Source: Tetradesmus obliquus (taxonomy: Eukaryota > Chlorophyta > Chlorophyceae > Sphaeropleales > Scenedesmaceae). From it: 64,000 nucleotides of DNA. Below the pieces are notes generated by a model that searched no databases, was not told the DNA's origin, and saw only the letters and a list, made by a program, of their open reading frames with translations. Shown in pieces: positions 13,591-22,500 of the stretch (position 1 is the stretch's first letter; every line of letters begins with the position of its first letter). Position numbers and translations under genes: made by a program. The stretch lies in contig CP126193.1 in assembly GCA_030272155.1 (NCBI GenBank), forward strand, positions 7,378,001-7,442,000, in the 5' to 3' direction.

Positions 13591-16500
13591 ACCGATCAAA
13601 TTGGCCGCGCTGCCTGCAGCAGCGGCAGCAGCATGCTGAATATGGCGCTTCTTGGTTGTACTTGCAACTCCTTAGCTAACAGTAAACGTGCGGGGTCAGC
13701 CATGCAACCGTTGAGACAGGCAACTTCATATGCCTTGCAGTGACCCTGTTTGTATACTGAATGCCACAACTGATGCTACAGGCGCATTCGAGCACAATCG
13801 CCGTGTCTTAAGCCTAGAACCCTGGAGCTGGATCAACACATTGAGCCAGAGAGGGCCTTAATGGCCGCAGATGACATTGTAATATACCTATGACATGCAA
13901 TCGAATCGTTGAGAAACAGCAGACACACAGTGGCGTGCACGTCCGCGCAGCAATGCCATAATATGACTTAAAGACAGCTGCGTTGGCCACGCCATACCTT
14001 CATGGACGCAAGCGGGCTTACACAAAGCTTTAAGTGCATTGTGACAGTGCTTTGTGAAAGTGTGTGTGCATGATGGTGGCCTGATACTGTTGAGGTCACC
14101 TTGTAACTGCTGCTGCAGGCGCAGACACAGCTGCTGGCACAATCTGGCAAGGCTGCAGTGGCCCCTAACCTTGCTTTAAGTCCCCAGGGGCTATAAGGTT
14201 ACTTAAAGGCCAGCTGCAGCCCCCTAGGGCCCCTGTGGCCCATAGTCAATTCTGGGCCTTGACTGTTGTACAAATATTCTACCACGGCGTCAATTGGCCC
14301 AGGTGAGATACAAAAAACCTACATGTTAAACCCTCAAATGCAATTGATCCCTGCCATGCACACTTGTCCTTAACAGGTGTCCATTTGTCCCATGAGCCCT
14401 AGTATCCAGTTGGCCCAATCAAGTCCATTGGGCCCAAGGGCCTGTTACAAACTGTCATATACCCTCTTCAAATACCAGCTGGCTCGCCGGTGTCCCTTGT
14501 GTATGTGGTGCACATCCTGTTGCTGATCAGCACTGCCCATGGCCCCACACATTGCCTCATGCCGCATTGAGTGGTGTGCTGCTGCAGGTGCTGCACAGCA
14601 GGTGCACATGTGTTCATAATCATTACTGGCATGGTTACATCAGCTTTGTGTTTGACTTCATCTCTGTGCTTGCTGCTGCAGGTGCTGCACAGCAGGTGCT
14701 TCCTGGATGCTGCCTCAGGCTGCCATGTGGCAGTGCCTGGCATAGACATGGCCAACCACAGCAGCAGCGCAGCGAATGCAGCTGTGCAACTGCACCAGCA
14801 GCACTGCCCAGGCGCGGAGGAAGAGATTGGTTGCGGCCACAGACAAAGCCGCAGCAACATCTGGACTAGGAAGCAGTAAGAGCAGCAGCGGCAACAGCAG
14901 CTGCTTTCAGCTTGTTGCAGGTGGGTTGGCTCTTGACTGGCTGATGCACTGCAGCGACCAGCTTGAAGTGAGCTGATATGATATATACAAGCATTGATGT
15001 CAGGGTACGGCTGCTGAAACAGAGTGCCTGGCATAGACATGGCTAACCACAGCAGCACTGCAGGCAACGCGGCCGTGTGGCTGCACCAGCAGAGCAAAGA
15101 GGCTAGCGCGGCGCTTGAGGTGGTAAGGGATGACGCAGCAGCAGCTGCAGGGCTAGGAGGCAGCAGCAGCAGCAGCAGCTGCTTTCAGCTAGTTGCAGGT
15201 GGGTTTGCTGCCTAATGGTTGGAGTTGCCCAAAGCAGAGTTGCAAACTTACGTAAAGTATGATGCTGTACAAGTAAAGGCTACACACATCAGCCAACTTC
15301 AGGGCATGCAGCACCCACCTTTGTGCCCTGCGCTGTGCTGCTGTCCTTGCCTTAATGAACCTTGCAACACTCATCGCCGTTTCCGACGCTAGGGTTTTAC
15401 TTGCCTGCTGCTTCTGCTGCTGCTGTTTAATGTGCTGCCTCAGGGCCTGAAGGAGTTTCTGCTGGGGAGCAGGTCTGCATCAGCTATGGCAGCTGGCCAG
15501 CAGAGCCCTTCCTGCTGCTGTAGGGTTTTGCCCCTTCCCCAAACCCTGCTGATGCAGTGGTTGTCTGCAGCAGCTTGCAGGCCATGGCGGCGTGTTACTT
15601 TGACTATTTAAAAAGCAAGCTGACAGCTGGGGGCAATGGGCAGCAGCTGCTGCAGTGCGAGCAGCTGGGTGAGGCAGTGCAGCAGCAGCTGATTGCAGCA
15701 GGTAGCAGTAGTAGTAGTAGCAATGGGTTTGCAAACATGTCCGTTGATGCTGCTGGTGTTGATGGGCGGCTGAAAGTGGCCCTGAATGTGCTGCATGACG
15801 CCGCTGCATCTGCAGCAGCAGGCATGCTGCAGCGGCAAGCCAACAACAGCAGCAGCACACAGCAGCAGCAAGCAGATGCAGTAGGCCAATCGCAGCATGC
15901 CTGTCTGGCATCATTGGTTCGACAGGTGCAGCAGTTGAGGCTTGGTGAGCTTCTGGTGTACAGGCTGGGTGAGCTGGCTGACAACCTACAGCAATCTACC
16001 AATGCATGTGCAGCAACAATAGAGCCTTCGCAGGCGCAGCAGCAGCAAGCCGGTGTCAGCAGCAGAAACGGCAAAAGCAGCAGCAGCAGCAGCAACACCA
16101 GCAGCAGCAGCAGCAGCAACAGCAGCAGGTACCAGCCATCTGCAGAGCACCTGCAGCTCATCCAGGCCTACTGCGCCAGCAAAGCAGCGCTGGCGCGGCA
16201 GCTTGCTGCAGGGTACCCGATCAGGATGTCTGGTGTGTTCTTGGGCTGATGCAGGAGCGTGTGGTGCATCAGCATATGCCATTGCCATACAACTCACTGA
16301 GTGACTGACTCAGTCAGTGAGTCAGTGAGTTCTAAGGTCCAGGCCACACATCTGAGGGCACAAGCCAAGTGTCGCAGCGTTGTGCGTTTGGCAATTACCA
16401 CGGCTAGGTCTTTACTGATAGCGTGCTTGCTGCCTGGAGGCTGGACCGGTTGGTAACCAAAGTCAGCAGTGTCAGCTGCTGCCTGTCGCACTTGGCGGCC

Positions 16501-19500
16501 AGAACTGCACTCATACAACTGCTGGGCAGTAGTTCAGCTGTGGAGGAGTACAGGGCTTCACTCAAGCGTCAATAACGCGTCGCGTTTTTAGGTACTATCT
16601 AACTTTTCCAATGGAGAATAGCAGTGTCAGGCCGATCTGCCTAGCACTCACAGGCAGATTTGGCACTGCTGGAGCAAGGTCTAGCCAAGTACTTCACATA
16701 CCTGCCCCTGTCAGTCACCAAAACAGACCAAGAGGTCAATCAAAAGGTTATCACATGGTTAACCATCGGTATAATCCACTCACAAGTCTCTCAAATGCAA
16801 AACTTGACTGTGCCATCCAGGGCGGGAGCAGCTGCCAGCTGTCACATCCACTTTCAGTCCCTGCCATGCACAACAGTGGCTGCACAATGCAAAATGTGAC
16901 ACTATCTGCACAATGCACTCAGATAGGGCCCATCCACAGGCTGTAGCAGAGGGTAAGGACTATCCAAAGGACTACTTGCCCAAAAGTGCCCAAAAGTATG
17001 CATGGGCATCCAGTATTACATGAATTTATATGCAAAGTTGATCTCGTAACAAAAAAAAAAGTTGATCTGTACTGTTGATTGACTGGCAGTTGACAAAAGC
17101 ACAGTGGCAAGCCCAAAAGTGCCCAAAAGTGTTGGGCAAGTGTCTTGCCGTTCAGGCATAATAATTTTAGTCTTCTTGTAAGCCATACCTTAACGGCATC
17201 GGCAACCGCGCCCCGTAACGGAGCGGAAACTACGACTATTATTGCCTCTCTATTGGTGAGGGGTAGACGCCGTTCAGGCATGAGCTAAGGCGCCGCTTTT
17301 GTACAACAGCAGCACAACCATGCCACCCACGAGGACAAATATTATCACCATCACCAACTCCTTAGGCTTTTCTGTGCCCCAACTGACAACTTGGGCCAGC
17401 AGCTGAACGAGCCACAACCAGGGCTGTTTCAGCTCCAGAGCTGTCACCGCAGCTCCCCAGACACCCCAAAACCCCAACCAGCCCCAAAAGGGGGCGGGTG
17501 TCAGAGCTGCCCAACCATGCTTCAGCACGGCAGTGATGAGCAGCACCAAGGTCACCAACACCACCAGCGAGGGTGGGACCCAGCGAAGTACAGGGAAGTC
17601 CCCTGCGCAACATGACAAACTGATTCTTCATAACTCACATGGGCTCATGCAACTGTCGTGTGCAAGATACTAATAGCGGTGGCAGCAGTGGCAACTTTAC
17701 GGCAACAACAACCACACCAAACAACCTGCTGGCTATGTTGTTACAAGCAACACCCACACCACAGCAAAACACCACAGCAACACAGAATGCACGAGGGGCC
17801 TGCATGTAACGGTATGCCTAATGACTGGGCAGTGGGTGTGGCCTTAATGAGCCTTGACATGCTCATGGTCACTGCCAAGAGCTCCTTTGGTCAACACACG
17901 CACTGCCGCACAGTACACGGCCATGATATCATCCATGGCAGTGCGCATCTTGGGCCCACCTGCAGGCAAGGCAGCAGGGGCATGCGAGAACACAGACGAT
18001 TGCGGGAACAGGGGTGCATGTTGCAGGCACAACCGCATGACATGCAGGAGGGAGTCATGAAGGGTTCATGCACAGGGGCGGGAAACGCAGCACGAGGCAC
18101 GCAGTGTGCTGCAGAGCTTCACACAGGAGCCGCCACACTGCAGCGGCGCAGCAAAAGCAAAGCACCGATGCAGAATGCACAGGGCATGCTGCATGCTGCC
18201 TATGTGGTACTCTTGCTACTGGAGCATGTTGTATAATCGCTGCTCCACATGCAGTGGCTGCTCATGGCCGAAAGCCTTGCAAGAACTGTGTGGTTTTGGG
18301 CGGTAGTGCAGGGCTGCCAGGTACTTGGGCAGTGTTCAAGCATGCCTCGTGACACTGCTCCATGAGCGTGCTGTTATGAAGAATGTCCTGGCAAAGCACT
18401 GCTCACTCTAGACTGCGGAAGAATCATCGCTGAAGGAATTACGCCCTAGCAAAGCGCTGCTTGGTGGGCACGCGCAGTGTGATAACCCAGCTTGCATAAT
18501 CAATAGGTTTACACTCCATGCTGCTGTGGCAGCTCGGGCTGCAGAAAACCTTCCCATGGGACCAGCACATAGTCTTGCAGAAGAGTTGGCAGCAACTGCT
18601 GGCATGCGCCACAGGCGGCCGCTGCATGCTGACATACCACCAATGCTCAACTCCAACGCTCACCTGGTGCTGTTGTGGTGAAGCAGGGCCGCCAAGGAAT
18701 GGCAGTTGATGGCGCATGCACAGGAGCAAGGCAGGGCAGAGCAGGGCAGCACAGGTCAACATCAGTGGCGTATGCAATCAGCATTATGCATGCAGCATTC
18801 AGGAGTGCAGGACTGTAATGTGGCACTCTTGTGTTGTCTTTTGACAGCGCAGAGTGCACACAAAGATTGACCTGTGCAGAGTGTGTGTGGCACTGGTGCA
18901 TGCTATGATTGGGAGTGCAGAGTGTTGTGGTTTTATGTTGCTGCAACATAGCTGGCTGCAGCAAAAGCCTTCACATGGATCTGAAATGCAGTTGCCTCGC
19001 TGATTCTAATCGGTTACAGATAGCATGAGGGTAGCTACCATGCGCCAGGTGGTGCTGCATGTAGTGCTCTTAATAAACAGGACTGCTGGGGCATGGGCTT
19101 TAGCAGCTGCTTTACAAGCAACTGCAAGCAACGCTGGTTTGGCAGCCTTGCAAGTACATGCATGACTCACCTCCTCCTCCTCCTGCTGCTGCTGCTGCGG
19201 GACGAGAGAAGAAGCCAGGTGGTAGCCATGAACAGCACATGCAAGGACACGTGGGCAGGAGATCAGCAAATGGTCAAACAAAGAAGCTTGCAGCATGACA
19301 ACACAGTGGCTAGCAGCGCACAGGAGCATGCAGGAGGGTGTTGCAGAGGTGGACAACAACACAAGATGTGCAATGTCGGTCAAGAAAGGGTGGGGTGGGA
19401 AAGCAAAGCGTGGAGGGGGCATACATTCCACACCGCAGCATGCATCATCAACATGGACACAAGCAGGCATCGTGTGCATTGAAGGGCTTGCATGCATGCA

Positions 19501-22500
19501 GCAAAGCACTTGCTACAGCACCATAGGAAAAACATAGCAACACCGGGTGCATGCAGTAGCACTGCTGACAGCTGGGGAATGCTGCTCTCCATGGTTGCTG
19601 CAAGCTTGCTTGATAAGCAGCTGATGTAGGTTGCCAGGAAAGCTGCGACCCAGCCGCACCTGCCTGCTGCTGCATGAGCAGCACCTTCTCCTGCCGCAGC
19701 GGTGCCAGCTCCTGCCGCAGTGCTGTCAGCTGCTGCAGCAGCAGCAACTCCCGGTCTCCAGAAGCATCCTGCAGCTGCCGCTTCACAAGCTCAACCTCGG
19801 CCTCCTTGGCGACAATCTTCTGCTCTACTGTCTCTGGTGTTGTAGACATGTTCTCCCTGCAGCAAGCAGCAGCATATGGGGTGCATCTTCCTCAAATCCA
19901 ACAAGTGATTCACGGCTCCTGCGATGTGGATAAGCTCAGCTTGTCTATGGATAAGCTCAGCTTTCTCAGACCTTGCGAGCGTCGCCTCCAAAGACAGTGC
20001 GCAGCTCTTCGGCCTCAATGATTCTTTCAACAATGCTTGCAAGCGCCTGCGAGCGTTTCGGATCGTTCGACGCAAGAATGCTCAATGTGCTTCTGTGCCG
20101 TGGCAGTGCGTTTGCAGGCAGTGTCAATGTTTGTTTGTGCAATTGGTACAGATAATGGCAAGAAAGTGAGGCTGTGGGTTGCATGGAGTTCGGGGTTTTT
20201 CGGACCCAAGGCACTAATGTGGCCAGAGAACTGCCTGCAATTGAAAAATTGGTCAATGCCCTCTCAAATTGTTCGAAGTAACGCATTAATCATCGTTGGT
20301 TTCTGATCTCTGCAAGTGCAGTGTCATATTTCAAGACAAGACGATTGTGTGGCACTACTGGCTCAGTCGAACAATGGTAATTTCAACCAATATTCAGAAT
20401 ACGAATAATGGAAGTTCTTCGATTATTCGTCCGCAAAGAAGGAGTTGTCATCATATTTTCGCAGGCCCCTGCGCTGACAAATATGCAGCAGCACACCCAC
20501 AAATGACACGGCCACTGCGACTGCGTAAATGCGTCTGAATGAAGCTTGTTGCCGTCACAACTGTTGAATGCTATGTTCCCTTTAGATGAGCTGACGATCC
20601 AGCAGTCTTATACAGAGCTCCAATGCAAACACTACAGCAGCCAAATGAACAGCAGCAGAGGCGTCAGCAGCGTGCTGCACAGCCACAGCAGCAGCGCCAG
20701 CAGCATTCTACGCAGCTGCCTGATGGTCTGTATATGCAGCAGCAGCAGTACATGTATCAGGACTTTCAACAGCAGGTGTCTGCATACACCCAGCAGCACG
20801 CACGACCGCAGCAGCGCAAAAAAGCCCCGGTGTCAGGGAGCAGGCGCCAACGCTCAGATGCTGGTGTTCCCAGGGGCCCACGTGCAAAGCCTAATGCAGA
20901 AGACGCTCAGCAGCAAGCGTGGAGGATGGATGCTGAATTCAGGCTGCATATGCAGCAGCATACCAGCAGCAGGATGATCAGGAGGACAGCCAGCACTCAA
21001 TCCCTGCCTGGGACATGCTGCAGCAGCAGCTGCAAGCGCTGCACCAGCAACAGCTAACAGCACAGCAGGAATATGCAGCCGTGCACGCTGCTCAGGCAGG
21101 GCAGGGCCGACGATCAGACCATCAGCGGCGCACAGAAGAGAGCTATAAGCAGTACCGTGCAGCCGCTCCTGCGCTGGCATGCCGTGTGCTTGAGCAGCAG
21201 GCGGCGCCACCTGCCCACAGCAGCTGCAGTGTTTGCCAGCAGACTGGTTGCACCGTACGGTACGATGCGCAGTGCTGCACAAACCAGAACCAACACGGGC
21301 GGCATAATGCATGAGTCATGCCTGACGCGGTGCGAACTGTTGCTTTTGCAGGTGCTTCACCTGCCACCCTGCAGCCGAATGCCATGTGCTGCTGTGTGAC
21401 AGCTGTGACACGCAGCGTCATGCAGCAACCCACCTGCATGACAGGCAGCAGTATGTTGCTGCTAGGCACTGGCAAGACCTCCCCAGCGCCGACACCGCTG
21501 CTGGTGAGTGTTCGTGCGCAGCAAGCTCTCTCCTTGCTTTGTAATCTGTAACAAGGCGGACATGACCAACTTCTTAGTTCGCGCTCCCGCAGGGTACTTC
21601 CCCTTCAAGCCCACCTCATGCACCGGCTGTGGACAGTCTGGCTGTTTTGAGGCTGAGCCGTGCGCGCTGCAGCCGCTGGATTACATCACGCGTGGTGAGG
21701 CACCGGTAACGCAGTACTGCACAGCACTAGTTCTGTCAGCATGCTCGAGTCGCATGTAGCACGTATTTGTGGACAACAAGGTCGGCATTGTCATGTGACC
21801 GTGTTGTGTTTCGGGCGATTGCTGTGCTGATAGCTTATCGTAGGCACCACAACACAAGCTTTTTGCTTCTATGCTCTGCAGATGGCATCATTGAAGCAAA
21901 GCGCGCAGGCCTCAAGTGCACAAGCTGCAGCACAGTTGTGTGGCAGCAGCCGGAGGACTTCCTGCGCGTCCAGGCATGGCCTGCATCTCTGAGCTCAAGT
22001 CACGTGCGGTGCGTGTGCGGTGACGTCAAACTGCGTCTTACTCTGCCAGCAACTAGCCAGCAACCCCTGTTGGAAGTGTGTGGTAATGATATTCAACTGT
22101 ATGTAATGGTATGTAGCATGTGCTGTAAGCCTGACATCTTTTTTACTTGCTGCATCATCAGCCTACCTCTCACCACAGTGGGCACATCTTTATCAGGGTT
22201 GCTGTTTCTGCTGTTGCAACACAGGACTGTGGTGGATGTGGCACTGCTTCAGCTGTGGGACTCCATGCGGCTGTGCAACCCTACCATCTCATTGAGTGGC
22301 TTCCTGAAGGGCATCGTGGACGCCGTGGCCGTTCTGCACCCCACGCAAGTGCGTCTCTGGCACGCGCATCACCCTGCATGCTTGTTTTGCTTGCTGTGTG
22401 CGCCCGGCTGACCATTCTGATCGCCCTTGCATGCACCTTTCTGCTGTGCAGCCGCGTCGAGAGATCAACATGCGCACCTTCCGCCGCGCACATCGCGAGT

